From Furfurilactobacillus rossiae DSM 15814 (GTDB lineage: Bacteria > Bacillota > Bacilli > Lactobacillales > Lactobacillaceae), in NCBI RefSeq assembly GCF_000428925.1, contig NZ_AUAW01000005.1, positions 144,341 through 208,340 on the forward strand: a DNA stretch of 64,000 nt, in the 5' to 3' direction. Numbering within the stretch: position 1 is the first letter of the stretch; each line of letters begins with the position of its first letter. Position numbers and translations under genes: made by a program. Positions 52,601-61,550 of the stretch are shown here, in pieces. The notes under the pieces were generated by a model. The model had not been told where the DNA came from, searched no databases, and was given only the letters and a program-made list of their open reading frames with translations.

Positions 52601-53474
52601 CTTGCATAAAGCGACTGATGGACTGTTCAAAGGTGCTGCTAGCTTTGGTGACTTAGCCACGGGCACAATTGATAAGCTGGCTTCCGTTGCAGTCGATAAA
52701 TTTAAGGACATGCTGAGCCAAACTCAGCAGAAAATCGAGTCCGAGAATACTAATGGCCCATCTGGACCAGCAGTTGACCGCTGGCGTTCAGCTATTGGTC
52801 AAGCAACTGACATTCTCCATCATGCACCGCTTTCTGGTTCTCAGATTGGGCACTTGCTGTCACAAATCGCTACTGAATCTGGTGGGGATAACAACATCGT
52901 TCAAAAAGTTTGGGACGTTAACATGGCGAACGGCAATCCTGCACAAGGATTACTGCAATTCATCCCTCAAACCTTTGGTCAATGGGCTATCGGTGGTCAC
53001 ACTAATATCAAGAGTGGACTTGACCAGATTATTGCCGCCATTCGTCGTTTGGACGCAATGGGGACATGGAACTATATTGGTCAGGGTCACGGTTGGTGGA
53101 CAGGTGGTCACCCAACGACACCTCAATTAGCACCAATCGCTGAGCATGGAGATGAATTTGTAGTTAACCCTCGTATGGGTAATGCGATGCAACTCCTTGA
53201 CGAAGCGTATGAACGGACAGTACAGGAACAGCCACAACTACGTGACGCTACGGTACCGTCGGCAACGGGGATGCAGGTTCATACTGCTAATGCTCAATCA
53301 GATGAAAGCCATTCAGGTATATCAACTAAACTGTTGGACACTATTATTGAAAGGTTGACCGAAATTCGTGATAAAAACGATGATACCTACCTAGATGGCG
53401 AAAAGGTCACTAAGACGACTGAACGTGTGAGTGCTGGCCGTTACCGGATGGCCGAAGCACAGGGTCAAGCATAA
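49656..53474 (+). CDS. Tape measure protein with lytic transglycosylase domain
   Basis: A 1272-aa protein that sets tail length and is ejected into the host. The tape measure N-terminal domain runs to about residue 400, followed by several hydrophobic helices and Trp/Ile repeats (residues about 430-850) that may insert into the membrane. Residues about 1030-1150 are a lysozyme-fold transglycosylase: LLSQIATESGGDNN with the catalytic Glu and GLLQFIPQTFGQW. The domain would locally open peptidoglycan at infection. Confidence 0.94.
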   Translation: MSADYVVDQKVRWSFVDDVTSPLTRVKQMLTDMTNLVNGSVSPTKVLEDAMRMLGTSGSESISKVVTDAKALQSQMTSIPKDTKLEVTANTSEALDHAKQLGTNIKELPKDTLVKVNATTEANKILDFKKDIGDVPTSHNTNLKVTDEVTEPLKHVRTATEETGKSSSKLQDVLMGTFAGSVIASGTAALLSGLHEATKAGMEYNIQQDTMRINWHNLTTEAPQDGKQLVGFINDMSQHSIYSSQALDKMAQSFYHVHSNAQETKKWTQDFVNLGSTLHVSNDALAEAGEQFAKIDAGGKANAEDMSVMINRFPMFGEALQKATGKSMDQLYQMSAQGKLTGKVFEEALDELGNKYKSSQAEALTSFQGMSMYLQSRTSMLFGDIEKSSFNMSKSALKDLQSLTSDKSMEQYANLISGGLSKVMEGATNVLSYIAAHRKDILAVISDISEIIGILAKSIWATVSGIVKDIASAFGLVSDSAKKSGDPLKQIESALDAILKHKSAIQEFGKILVAAFAVSKINGFIKGFKDLTNTLGTSSAFKSIRGAVSGFTDSIKAGSKVFPAFGAALKAVPFTIWITAISTIVIALVELYKHNAKFRNFVNGIVDSIKQFYKDATKWLGDAISWVRKTFGPFFNEAVKAVQSVWKQIEPIVSVGMKIISSAIQLGIDLIVDVWKIGWGLVSTYLKVVWAIMKPIVDLGMAVIKIVISGALKVIEGSWRAVWNAIVAILKMAWAVMKPLVLGAMNAIADIIKLVSDIIHGRWSKIWGDIKSIFIDIWKDISGAIHGYMSTIHDVISSVLDAINAVWRSMWSGLGDFFSGIWKGIKGAAQDGINGVLNVINAGVDAIDTVWKFFTGHETSIHHLKPVKFAQGGVVHTRLSMINDGAGQNWKELLQLPSGELKMSHQRNAVMPLPVGTRIYNGDETANIMHSAGVQHYADGGIVGDAIDWTKGKLADIGSWIGDKADAVEKFMKDPLGNISKVLHKATDGLFKGAASFGDLATGTIDKLASVAVDKFKDMLSQTQQKIESENTNGPSGPAVDRWRSAIGQATDILHHAPLSGSQIGHLLSQIATESGGDNNIVQKVWDVNMANGNPAQGLLQFIPQTFGQWAIGGHTNIKSGLDQIIAAIRRLDAMGTWNYIGQGHGWWTGGHPTTPQLAPIAEHGDEFVVNPRMGNAMQLLDEAYERTVQEQPQLRDATVPSATGMQVHTANAQSDESHSGISTKLLDTIIERLTEIRDKNDDTYLDGEKVTKTTERVSAGRYRMAEAQGQA

Positions 53475-53475
53475 T

Positions 53476-53503
53476 AAAAAGGCACCCGCTGGGATGTCTT
53501 TTT
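53476..53503. terminator. Bidirectional terminator after the tape measure gene
   Basis: AAAAAGGCA/TGTCTTTTT around a GC core, with T runs on both strands; serves the convergent 53502-53774 gene too. Confidence 0.75.
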
Positions 53504-53774
53504 AATTGGCTCTGATGATATCAGCGTAGGCGAAAATTACGTCTTCCTTTACGCCAGAGTTGAAATGTGTACTAAGTCGATAGTTTGCAAATCCAGAAGC
53601 ATTTGCTGCCTTACAAATATTTGCTAAATTCTTAAGAGTTTTAGATTGAGAAGATATTTCGTCTTGACCTGAAACGGATGTTTGAATAATCCCGTCCGAA
53701 TGATATCCTTCTGGCACTGGTCCCACGGTTTCAATTAGTTTAGGTTTGTCGTCACTTTTACCGAATAATGGCAT
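53502..53774 (-). CDS. Leftward accessory gene in the tail module, 90 aa
   Basis: A small protein read against the late operon. GAGG with correct spacing selects the third of three ATG codons. The sequence (CKAANASGFANYRLSTHFNS, then VIFAYADIIRAN) faintly resembles YbjQ/DUF74 proteins, but this is weak. Its own start and a bidirectional terminator mark it as a self-contained accessory gene, likely expressed in lysogens. Confidence 0.7.
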   Translation of the reverse strand: MPLFGKSDDKPKLIETVGPVPEGYHSDGIIQTSVSGQDEISSQSKTLKNLANICKAANASGFANYRLSTHFNSGVKEDVIFAYADIIRAN

Positions 53775-53846
53775 CATCATTACCTCGCTTTGTTTGATGT
53801 TCTAATTTTAAGCCAACGAAATCATAAAAGAAAGGAGGCGCGTATC

Positions 53847-54758
53847 GTGCAAGTGTTTTCGCAAAGTTCAAATAAGCCGCACGCGTATCGGTTCAGTGAG
53901 ACCGACAATAAGTTGCCGTTCAATCCGGTTGAGTATGCCATCAGCACGGACGGTGTGAACTGGGTGTCATGCTTTGATGTTCCTGATTTGAAGAATGTTT
54001 ATATGTATGACGCCGTGTTACCAGATTTAACGCCAGCTGAAACGTATCAAGTAATTGGTCAACAAGACGGTCAAACTTTGATGGCTTCTCGTTATGATCA
54101 ACGAGATATCGTGACGCAGTTCTATGCGTTTGGTGAAGATGAGAATGACCAGTCGTTAGGTTATCAAGCACTAGAACGTTTTCTGTATGCCCGTGACGAG
54201 TATTGGATTACGTTTGCTAACCATGCTGGATTGAAGTTTAAGGTAAAAGCCAAGACGTTCAAACCAACGTACCCGAACGACAAGGATTTCTATGTTACTG
54301 TGACGTTTAATAACTCTGCTGGTGTTGGTCAAACGCTGGGGACAACGCAACAGATAAATGATTTTGATTCACCAATCTGGGCGTTAGGCCAAGGTATTGA
54401 GATGGCTGGTAGTGTGCCACAGTATACGTTCAACACAGATAGTTTTACTGTGATGAATTTTGGCGACATTATGATTGAACCCGATATTAAACAGCACCCG
54501 TTAGTGATTACGATTCATGCGAACGGTAGGCCATCGTTGATTAATCAGACGACCGGTCAAACGTTCACCTGTAATCGTCAGGTAAGCACAGGGGATGAAC
54601 TAAAATTGGCTGGCGTCAATCCGTTTATCAATGGTCAACAATGTGGCATTGATACGAATCACGGCATCATCTCATTACAACGTGGCGATAATCAGTTTAC
54701 GTTGACGGGTTGTACCGAGGCCACTGTCAGCTTCGATACGCCGTTTTATTATGTTTAG
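53847..54758 (+). CDS. Distal tail protein (Dit)
   Basis: A 303-aa siphophage hub protein. GTG start after AAAGGAGG. ISTDGVNWVSCFDVPDLKNV and FYAFGEDENDQSLGYQALER are typical of the Sipho_tail family; the C-terminal half would hold the galectin-like part. It links tube to baseplate. Confidence 0.88.
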   Translation: MQVFSQSSNKPHAYRFSETDNKLPFNPVEYAISTDGVNWVSCFDVPDLKNVYMYDAVLPDLTPAETYQVIGQQDGQTLMASRYDQRDIVTQFYAFGEDENDQSLGYQALERFLYARDEYWITFANHAGLKFKVKAKTFKPTYPNDKDFYVTVTFNNSAGVGQTLGTTQQINDFDSPIWALGQGIEMAGSVPQYTFNTDSFTVMNFGDIMIEPDIKQHPLVITIHANGRPSLINQTTGQTFTCNRQVSTGDELKLAGVNPFINGQQCGIDTNHGIISLQRGDNQFTLTGCTEATVSFDTPFYYV

Positions 54759-55938
54759 TTATCCGTCACTGGTTGTACGTGAGCGTAATGGTAATAGCGA
54801 GGAACGATTGAATATTAACGATGCGCACGACTCGTTTCAGGACGCTTGGTCAATGAATCAGTCGATGGAGTTATCGCTGACAGCACGATTGTTGCCAGGG
54901 TACACGTCTGCTTTCAATCTCTTACAAACACAGAACTTGATTGTGTATGGTGGACAACAGTACGTCATTAAACAAGCAAGTCCAGCGGTTGATGCAGGTA
55001 TTCTGACTAATCAAGTCAAGGCTGTTCATATTATGTATGACGTGCTAAAGAATGTGCGCAAAGAGGATATCAATGCTGGTACGCTGACTTATTCGTTTCA
55101 AGATGCTTGCAGTCAATTTGTAAATGGTAATGATCAAGATGTGACGGTTGATTACGATGGCAACTTTCAGTCAGTCCAAATCGAGAATTTGGGGAATACC
55201 TCGTTTCTTGAATTCTTGACGAGCTATCTGGATAAGTTTGGCGCTGTCATGATACCGGATAACCTGCATATTCACTTTTATTCTCGCGACACGTTTCGTC
55301 ATGAGACCAACAATATGTTTGTTTATGGCGGTAATACCGATGCGGTTCATTTGTCGACGGATTCGAGTAACTTGATTAACCAATGCTGGTGCTATGGTAA
55401 GCCAGTTGATAACGAGAATAGTTCTTCAAACAATGACTTAACCAAAGGCAACTATCAGGTTAAGTTTTTATTTTCCGATCAAGATAGTATCAACAAGTAT
55501 GGCCTGCATCGTGGACCCGCCATTTCTGATGAACGATTTACTGATCAAGGTTCAATGCAACAGTACGTTCAGTCGACGTTACAGACCGAACCAACATTGC
55601 AATTGACGATGCAGTATCTCAGTCGAACTGTAATCAATAAAGGGGATGGCTGGTATTTACGTGCACCTAGCATCGGACTGGAACGTGAGGTTACGGTGAC
55701 AGGAATTACCCAGAATCCGTATAACCCAGCGTCGATGCCAACAATTACATTAGACAATACGTCTGCGGCACTACGCAGTATCTCGTTGACGTCGAGTAAT
55801 CGAGTACGTGATCACGATAATCAGATAACTAATCTGACGGCGATTGCGAATAACATTCGGGTCAATGAAGATCACTTTGCTGGCTTACAGACGATTGATG
55901 GAGGTGTTAGCGATGTCCAATACAGACCAAACGCATAA
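54751..55938 (+). CDS. Tail-associated protein (Tal, prophage endopeptidase tail family)
   Basis: A 395-aa baseplate hub protein. LSLTARLLPGYTSAFNLLQT, then NLIVYGGQQYVIKQASPAVD fit the gp27-like hub domain of the Prophage_tail family. There is no C-terminal extension with a lytic domain, so it is a short Tal. It overlaps the Dit end by 8 bp. Confidence 0.85.
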   Translation: MFSYPSLVVRERNGNSEERLNINDAHDSFQDAWSMNQSMELSLTARLLPGYTSAFNLLQTQNLIVYGGQQYVIKQASPAVDAGILTNQVKAVHIMYDVLKNVRKEDINAGTLTYSFQDACSQFVNGNDQDVTVDYDGNFQSVQIENLGNTSFLEFLTSYLDKFGAVMIPDNLHIHFYSRDTFRHETNNMFVYGGNTDAVHLSTDSSNLINQCWCYGKPVDNENSSSNNDLTKGNYQVKFLFSDQDSINKYGLHRGPAISDERFTDQGSMQQYVQSTLQTEPTLQLTMQYLSRTVINKGDGWYLRAPSIGLEREVTVTGITQNPYNPASMPTITLDNTSAALRSISLTSSNRVRDHDNQITNLTAIANNIRVNEDHFAGLQTIDGGVSDVQYRPNA

Positions 55939-56545
55939 ACGTTATTTGCAGAATTCGGATGGCAGTGTGTACTGGCCTTTCACTGCATGGGATGCTATTG
56001 TGGGTAAACCTGCCGATTTAATTGATCAGCCTGATTTAGCTGCTGCTATCGCCAAGATTCCGCAACCTGACTTAACTGGCTATCTCAAAAAGGATGCCTT
56101 GAGCAGCTATCAGACAATTGCTGCTATGAATGCGTATGTTCTTGGAACAGATTTAACTAACAGGCTTCAAAATTACGTCTTAACGAACGATTTACCAAAT
56201 TTTGATGCCTTTGCTAAAAATGCAGACATAACAGCTGCACTCGCCAAGAAAGCGGATGTTGGTGATAGCTTTACCAAAGCGGAAGAGAAAGCCACGTTTG
56301 CGACACTCGCATCTGTCAGTACGATTATTGATGGACGTTTGCCAGATATTGATGCCAATCTTGCAATGCAGATACTCATGGAAGGATTGAAGGTGACACC
56401 AAACTTCGTCACAGGACATCTTGATTATGAAACTACGCCAACGACAGACAGCACGATTACGGGTGCCATGATGAACCTGTATTTAACGAAGATTAATTTA
56501 CGAGAGGACGAGAAAGGCCACATGATTAGTGAGGTGATTCAGTAA
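55913..56545 (+). CDS. Baseplate/tail fibre protein, 210 aa
   Basis: VYWPFTAWDAIVGKPADLID opens the protein, typical of lactobacillar phage baseplate proteins, followed by helical repeats (FAKNADITAALAKKADVGDS) that suggest a trimeric coiled coil. GGAGGTG selects ATG 55913 within the end of the Tal gene. The receptor is not known. Confidence 0.7.
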   Translation: MSNTDQTHKRYLQNSDGSVYWPFTAWDAIVGKPADLIDQPDLAAAIAKIPQPDLTGYLKKDALSSYQTIAAMNAYVLGTDLTNRLQNYVLTNDLPNFDAFAKNADITAALAKKADVGDSFTKAEEKATFATLASVSTIIDGRLPDIDANLAMQILMEGLKVTPNFVTGHLDYETTPTTDSTITGAMMNLYLTKINLREDEKGHMISEVIQ

Positions 56546-57474
56546 TGGCAGATATTGGGAAAGTGTTCCCAACCACAAACGGTGTGTGGAGTGCTACCAC
56601 AACTTATGAACGAATGTGTATCGTTAGTTATCAAGATAGTTCTTATATTTCGACAGTGACCACAACTGGGGATGATCCTGACAAGTCCAGTAACTGGCAG
56701 TTAATTGCGAACGGGATTGTCGGACCTGCTGGTCCAATGCAACCACTAAATTATTTGAGTAAGTATGTTGTGCCAATCAATCTGTGGACAACCGAGATTG
56801 CCAATACTGATTTAAATGACGATGGATCTTTCAAATCTGGAAGTCTGGGGCAGAACAAGGGATATGGCTATACGTCCGTAGTGCCTGACCTGATTCTGAA
56901 TGACGGTAAATTCCATCAAACATTAACGTTGTATAGTGGCTCAACTGGTGAAACGGTTAAGTTATTCTTTTACAAATCAATTACGGATAAAACGGTCTTT
57001 AATTCGATGACATTTACGGTCGATGATGAGCATACTGTTTTTAAATTAGATAAATTTGCTCCGACCGGTACAAGCATGATTAATATCTCTTACAGTAATG
57101 TGAGGACTGGTAAGCCAGCGCTGTACAATGACTACGTGGACTGTGGATTTTATGTAGCACCACTGGCCACCGACGATGATCAGTTGATGACTTTTCCTGT
57201 TAAATCACCGTTAAACGGTAACGTTCGTGTGATAAAGCGAGATCATACATGGTATATTCGTGGGGACTTTGGTGGCTACACACAGTCAGATGCTGCTAGT
57301 CAGGCACTTTGTGACTTACCATTTAGCACTGATTTGATTACCTTCAAGGGCTCTGGCGACAGCGGTGGTTCGCCCGTTTTGGTTATCTTTGGCAATCAGT
57401 TGTCATTGCAGAAAACAGTTGGTACTGGCGGTACAGTAAGATTTAGTTGGTCGATTCCGGAGGAGTTATTATGA
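56545..57474 (+). CDS. Tail fibre protein with carbohydrate-binding-like start, 309 aa
   Basis: The first about 55 residues (WSATTTYERMCIVSYQDSSY, then SNWQLIANGIVGPAGP) match the short chitin/cellulose-binding-like module used in phage fibres. A beta-rich body of about 240 residues follows, without a known enzyme motif. It overlaps its neighbours by 1 and 4 bp. It probably helps host recognition. Confidence 0.75.
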   Translation: MADIGKVFPTTNGVWSATTTYERMCIVSYQDSSYISTVTTTGDDPDKSSNWQLIANGIVGPAGPMQPLNYLSKYVVPINLWTTEIANTDLNDDGSFKSGSLGQNKGYGYTSVVPDLILNDGKFHQTLTLYSGSTGETVKLFFYKSITDKTVFNSMTFTVDDEHTVFKLDKFAPTGTSMINISYSNVRTGKPALYNDYVDCGFYVAPLATDDDQLMTFPVKSPLNGNVRVIKRDHTWYIRGDFGGYTQSDAASQALCDLPFSTDLITFKGSGDSGGSPVLVIFGNQLSLQKTVGTGGTVRFSWSIPEELL

Positions 57475-59069
57475 ACAATGCACAGATTCTCGATGCTCAA
57501 AAGTCGTTTGACCAAAAGCTTGGCACGTTTATTTGGCCTTACTCATATGGGCTGACTGACAGTCAAAAAACGCACGAGCTGCTGGATAAGTCATTTGCAA
57601 GAATGGCTGAACTGGGTCTTAACTACTGTGTTCTTGGTATGACATATGCCAATCTGAGCCGCGATGGGTTGAATAATTATCATGCATCTACTGAACCAAT
57701 TAACCAGTATGCGATTGAATCGGCGTTACGCAACGATGTGATTCCAATCGTTAGTTATGGTATGTGGGCGATGACCGATTTTGACCAGGACATTTTTAAC
57801 CACGATCAACAAACATTTTTAAATGCAATTGCTGAGATTCATTGCCGACTGATTAGACGCTACAAAGGACGACAAGTGCTGTGGGAAGGTCTCAATGAAC
57901 CCGACAACGGGGCCACGCCATGGTTCGATAATGAAGGCGCAATTGATCCGACTCGTGTTCGACAAATCGTGCAATTGAATACCAGAATGGCAAAACAAGT
58001 CAAACAAGATCCAGCCATGATGTATTTTGGTGGGAATCTGTTCACGTATCCAGCTGCTTCATCTGACGGTGTGGACTACTGGCAACCTTACTTTGACGAC
58101 GGCATGCTAGTTGATAGTGATGCGTTTGCTAATCACCCATACGGAAACAAGTATTACTGGCAAGGTAAGCCAGAATTCGTATTCGATAAGTGGAATCCGG
58201 CAACCTACGCGCCAATAAAGGGGATGCCATACGTCAGCACGGAATACGGGTATACGCGCGATGAGTTTGACGACACAACTGTCGCTAACTACATCACACG
58301 TCAATCAGTTCTATTAGATGCAATGGGTTATAGCCTGTTCACTGTTTACGGTTTTGATATGTCTGGTGCGTCACCGTGGTCAATGGTGAACGCTGACGGA
58401 TCATACAATCAGACATCGACACAATTGTTGAATTTGCGCGATAAACTGACTGGTTATCATTTTGACCACTGGATCAGCGACAAAATTGGGGGCTTGTGGG
58501 CAGCACGTTATCTTGGCCCTAATTCCGATGAGAAAGTCGTGTACTGGGTACAAGATAGCGAATTGGACGCTACGATTACCTTTTTAAATGGTCAGTCATT
58601 AAGCGTGCATGCAACCAATACAGCAAAGATTACGGCCAGCCAACCTGTTCAAGATGTGTTAGACGGTGATTTCTTGGCTAAGACACGAGCCAACGTGATT
58701 GGCACACAAGAAACTTTAGCCAGCATGCAGCGGTTAATCATGTCACGTATGAATGATTCGAACGTACCAGTACCAGATACAATTAAAATTCGCCCAAATG
58801 GTGATCGTGGTACCTACCGCTGGCTGGTGACGTTGCCCCAACAAATTGAGAGTAACGTGAATGCTATGATTGATTGGTTTAATACCAAACAGTTACCCTG
58901 GTATCACATGCCTGAGAATCAACCCATGCAACATATTCAACTAAGGGCAGTTCATTCATTATGGCTAGGAAATAGAGTTAAGCAAATCTGGTCACAAAAC
59001 TGGTTGATTGTTCATGATACGCTGCATCAAATGCAAGATATATTAAAACAGAGAAAGCTCGTTGACTAA
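57471..59069 (+). CDS. Tail-borne glycoside hydrolase, clan GH-A-like
   Basis: A 532-aa protein within the baseplate genes. Residues about 15-330 look like a TIM barrel: VLWEGLNEPDNG (acid/base Glu about residue 143) and MPYVSTEYGYT (nucleophile Glu about residue 258), the pair that defines clan GH-A. The last about 130 residues are helical (QRLIMSRMNDSNVPVPD). AGGAG supports ATG 57471. It probably trims a surface polysaccharide during adsorption; the substrate is unknown. Confidence 0.85.
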   Translation: MNNAQILDAQKSFDQKLGTFIWPYSYGLTDSQKTHELLDKSFARMAELGLNYCVLGMTYANLSRDGLNNYHASTEPINQYAIESALRNDVIPIVSYGMWAMTDFDQDIFNHDQQTFLNAIAEIHCRLIRRYKGRQVLWEGLNEPDNGATPWFDNEGAIDPTRVRQIVQLNTRMAKQVKQDPAMMYFGGNLFTYPAASSDGVDYWQPYFDDGMLVDSDAFANHPYGNKYYWQGKPEFVFDKWNPATYAPIKGMPYVSTEYGYTRDEFDDTTVANYITRQSVLLDAMGYSLFTVYGFDMSGASPWSMVNADGSYNQTSTQLLNLRDKLTGYHFDHWISDKIGGLWAARYLGPNSDEKVVYWVQDSELDATITFLNGQSLSVHATNTAKITASQPVQDVLDGDFLAKTRANVIGTQETLASMQRLIMSRMNDSNVPVPDTIKIRPNGDRGTYRWLVTLPQQIESNVNAMIDWFNTKQLPWYHMPENQPMQHIQLRAVHSLWLGNRVKQIWSQNWLIVHDTLHQMQDILKQRKLVD

Positions 59070-59100
59070 GGTCAGCGGGCTTTTTGATTGGAGGAAATTT

Positions 59101-60156
59101 ATGGATACACGATTATCGCCAACCGGTGAGTTAACATTGCCGCTTAAACTCACGCTTGGCAAAGGGCTCTTTATGTACGAAGGCGCAGCCACCCTTGATG
59201 TCACCAGTGTTTTACGTTTACGTCAGGGCGACGACAATGATGCACTACCAGTGCAACTTTATCGCGAAGATGGCACGTTGTGTAACTTACAAGGCGCTCA
59301 AATTAACACCGTTATCACGGATGATAATGACAAACAAATTGGCGTGCCGATGTCTGGTGAGATTACTGATATTGCAAACGGTCTTGCCAACGTTCGTTTT
59401 CCTCAGCCGACACTGACCACGCAGGGATTAATTAAATTTTTCATCGAAGTTATTACTGGCGATGGTGTCAAATCAACGATGGACCTGTCGACAACGGTAT
59501 TAGCAGGTCGTGAGTACTTGAGCTTTAATTACGATCCATACAAAGACGATTGGGCAACATTCAAGGCGAGCTTGTTACAGGATGCCGATTTTAAGAATTG
59601 GATGAACCAAGTTGACGCCTACGTTCAAAAAGAGAAGGATACCCAGGCAGCCGCACAGGCAAATCAAAAAGCGGTTGAGTCAGCTGGCGCTGTCTTATTG
59701 AACGCTGACCAACAGAAAATTTCCGGTAAGTTAACCGTCCAAGATATTATTACCAAGGATGGTTCTAACAGTAATCTGTGGAGCAAAGTACGTTCTATTG
59801 GTGGCGATAGCGGCATGATTCCCGTCTCGCTAACGGATGGTTTCAAACAGTGGGACATTCCGTGTGCGTTCCATAAATATGATCTTGGTGATACATGGCT
59901 AGTTACCTTTATGGGTGCCGTTCAGGTATTGCACACTTTTGATTCAAATACCTCAATCGTCTTGTGTAACGCACCAGAAGGTATTCCTGGTTGGGGCGGT
60001 GGCGTTATCTTGGATCACGTTACAACTTACGGTTATCAATCAGTAACATATATGGTGCCATCAAATGCGACACCAACAGTTCGAATCATTAATACGAATG
60101 CGTTGCATGCAGGTGACGTACTTGATATTGGATTCGCATACTTTGCTAATAAATAA
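59101..60156 (+). CDS. Baseplate upper protein, BppU-like N-terminus
   Basis: A 351-aa protein. The first about 150 residues (LRLRQGDDNDALPVQLYRED, then FFIEVITGDGVKSTMDLSTT) fit the BppU N-terminal domain of lactococcal baseplates. A helical linker (DTQAAAQANQKAVESAGAVL) then leads to a C-terminal beta head, possibly the receptor binder. GGAGG supports ATG 59101. Confidence 0.83.
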   Translation: MDTRLSPTGELTLPLKLTLGKGLFMYEGAATLDVTSVLRLRQGDDNDALPVQLYREDGTLCNLQGAQINTVITDDNDKQIGVPMSGEITDIANGLANVRFPQPTLTTQGLIKFFIEVITGDGVKSTMDLSTTVLAGREYLSFNYDPYKDDWATFKASLLQDADFKNWMNQVDAYVQKEKDTQAAAQANQKAVESAGAVLLNADQQKISGKLTVQDIITKDGSNSNLWSKVRSIGGDSGMIPVSLTDGFKQWDIPCAFHKYDLGDTWLVTFMGAVQVLHTFDSNTSIVLCNAPEGIPGWGGGVILDHVTTYGYQSVTYMVPSNATPTVRIINTNALHAGDVLDIGFAYFANK

Positions 60157-60167
60157 GGAGGGCAACC

Positions 60168-60497
60168 ATGAGCAAAAATGTTTATTTAATCAATGATCAG
60201 CATCATCTCACCGGCAGTTACCGAGTCATGCCAAACGATTATGTGCCTGATCCAACCATTCCAGAAACAGATGTGCCGCAGCCGAATGAATCCAATAAGG
60301 TTTATTTTGACTTTGAAACGAAGAGTTGGATTGAAGAGCCGACAAAACCGGCACAACCCGTTGAGGCAACAGCTCAAGATAAGATAAACGCACAGATTCT
60401 GGCAACACTGGCCGCAGACAAAACGGCTCAGTCAAAATTCAATGCACAAGTGTTGTTACAGCTTGCAAGCAAGACCACTAAGGAGGTACAAGCATAA
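60168..60497 (+). CDS. Small tail protein, 109 aa
   Basis: A protein of the type next to XkdX in lactic phages, with VYLINDQHHLTGSYRVMPND and a Pro-rich middle, then a helical end (DKINAQILATLAADKTAQSK). AAGGAGG lies upstream. Its role is unknown, probably structural. Confidence 0.72.
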   Translation: MSKNVYLINDQHHLTGSYRVMPNDYVPDPTIPETDVPQPNESNKVYFDFETKSWIEEPTKPAQPVEATAQDKINAQILATLAADKTAQSKFNAQVLLQLASKTTKEVQA

Positions 60498-60628
60498 TGT
60501 TTGATTTTATTAAATTGTATTTTGAGATGGGACTCTACACTGTTGACGAATTAAAAACCTTTGTGACCGGTCAAATGATTACGGCCGAGCAGTTTAAGGA
60601 AATTGCGGACATTGAGTACACATTTTAA
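60497..60628 (+). CDS. XkdX-family protein, 43 aa
   Basis: The ATG overlaps the previous stop (TAATG). MFDFIKLYFEMGLYTVDELK and ITAEQFKEIADIEYTF match the small XkdX family found at the end of tail operons in B. subtilis PBSX and related phages. Function unknown. Confidence 0.85.
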   Translation: MFDFIKLYFEMGLYTVDELKTFVTGQMITAEQFKEIADIEYTF

Positions 60629-60662
60629 ATAATCCGATTGGTTGAGTAGAGAGGAAAAATAT

Positions 60663-60824
60663 ATGATTCAGTGGACGGGATGGACTTTAATTGTTGTTTG
60701 GGCTTTTGTTGGCAACATACTGATGAATGCAAAAAAAGCCAAATTTAATTGGCTTTATCTTTTTTGGAGTTTATGTCTGGTAGTGATATCGGGCTGGCTC
60801 CTATTAGTTTGTTTAAACCCTTAA
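60663..60824 (+). CDS. Small two-span membrane protein, 53 aa
   Basis: Two hydrophobic helices (WTLIVVWAFVGNILM and LYLFWSLCLVVISGWLLLV) joined by a Lys-rich loop, like a class II holin. AGAGG supports ATG 60663. It contains the hairpin that ends the convergent gene and overlaps that gene by 80 bp, so it may be a chance ORF. Confidence 0.5.
   Translation: MIQWTGWTLIVVWAFVGNILMNAKKAKFNWLYLFWSLCLVVISGWLLLVCLNP
60731..60766. terminator. Bidirectional terminator at the tail/lysis junction
   Basis: AAAGCCAA/TTGGCTTT with T6-7 runs on both strands, at the point where rightward tail genes meet leftward genes. Confidence 0.75.
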
Positions 60825-61341
60825 CAATAGTCCAGAAATCGCTAAAGACTCGTGAGTAATTGTATACGAATACAATTGAATCTCTAAATGACTCAAATTC
60901 ATTAGAAAGCCCTGGGGCGTATAACACCACCTCCGCTTCAAGCTGTCGCTGGTTATCTGATAGTGCTAAGGGCCGCGTAGATGGCTGTTTATTCTTGTCT
61001 GGAATCAGCGTTATTAACTCTGAATACGTAACGGTTACATATTCAGAGAATAGTGTCTGCATATGTGAAATCACACGGTCATAATTTTTTTGTTGAATTT
61101 TGGCGATTTGTTCGGCCTGCTTTTGTTCTGACAAGTATCTTTTTAGTTCGTTGTTTGATTTGACGACAAACTGCTTTACTTCTGATTCGTTTTTTAGTTC
61201 TGCCTGTCTAATAGTTGTTTCATTATCAGATTTTGTTTTTTCAACAGAGGCATTCGTAAAATATTGAATTACTGGTAGGGTCAGAAGTCCCAACGTTGAA
61301 ATTATAGCGATGATTACACCAATCATTTCTAGATAGTTCAC
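60745..61341 (-). CDS. Membrane-anchored coiled-coil protein, 198 aa
   Basis: GTG start with GGAG at 9 bases. One N-terminal transmembrane helix (MIGVIIAIISTLGLLTLPVI) is followed by a long charged coiled coil (ELKRYLSEQKQAEQIAKIQQ) and a C-terminal helical domain. No family is recognised. The layout resembles the 36294 accessory protein. It lies at the junction of the tail and lysis modules. Confidence 0.68.
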   Translation of the reverse strand: MNYLEMIGVIIAIISTLGLLTLPVIQYFTNASVEKTKSDNETTIRQAELKNESEVKQFVVKSNNELKRYLSEQKQAEQIAKIQQKNYDRVISHMQTLFSEYVTVTYSELITLIPDKNKQPSTRPLALSDNQRQLEAEVVLYAPGLSNEFESFRDSIVFVYNYSRVFSDFWTIVKGLNKLIGASPISLPDINSKKDKAN

Positions 61342-61550
61342 AAGTTATCCACTCCAATTTTTATATAGTGATCTTTAGGGAATAAGTGCCTTTTTATATT
61401 TTACAATATTTAAATAATACAACAAACTCAAGACAACCACATTTGTAATAGTGTTAATGCTTTACATTTAGTTATCATTTTTTTATGGATTGTAAAACAA
61501 TTTCATTGCTGATCCTGCTCATCTGGTGAATGTTTGCTATCTGAATGCAC

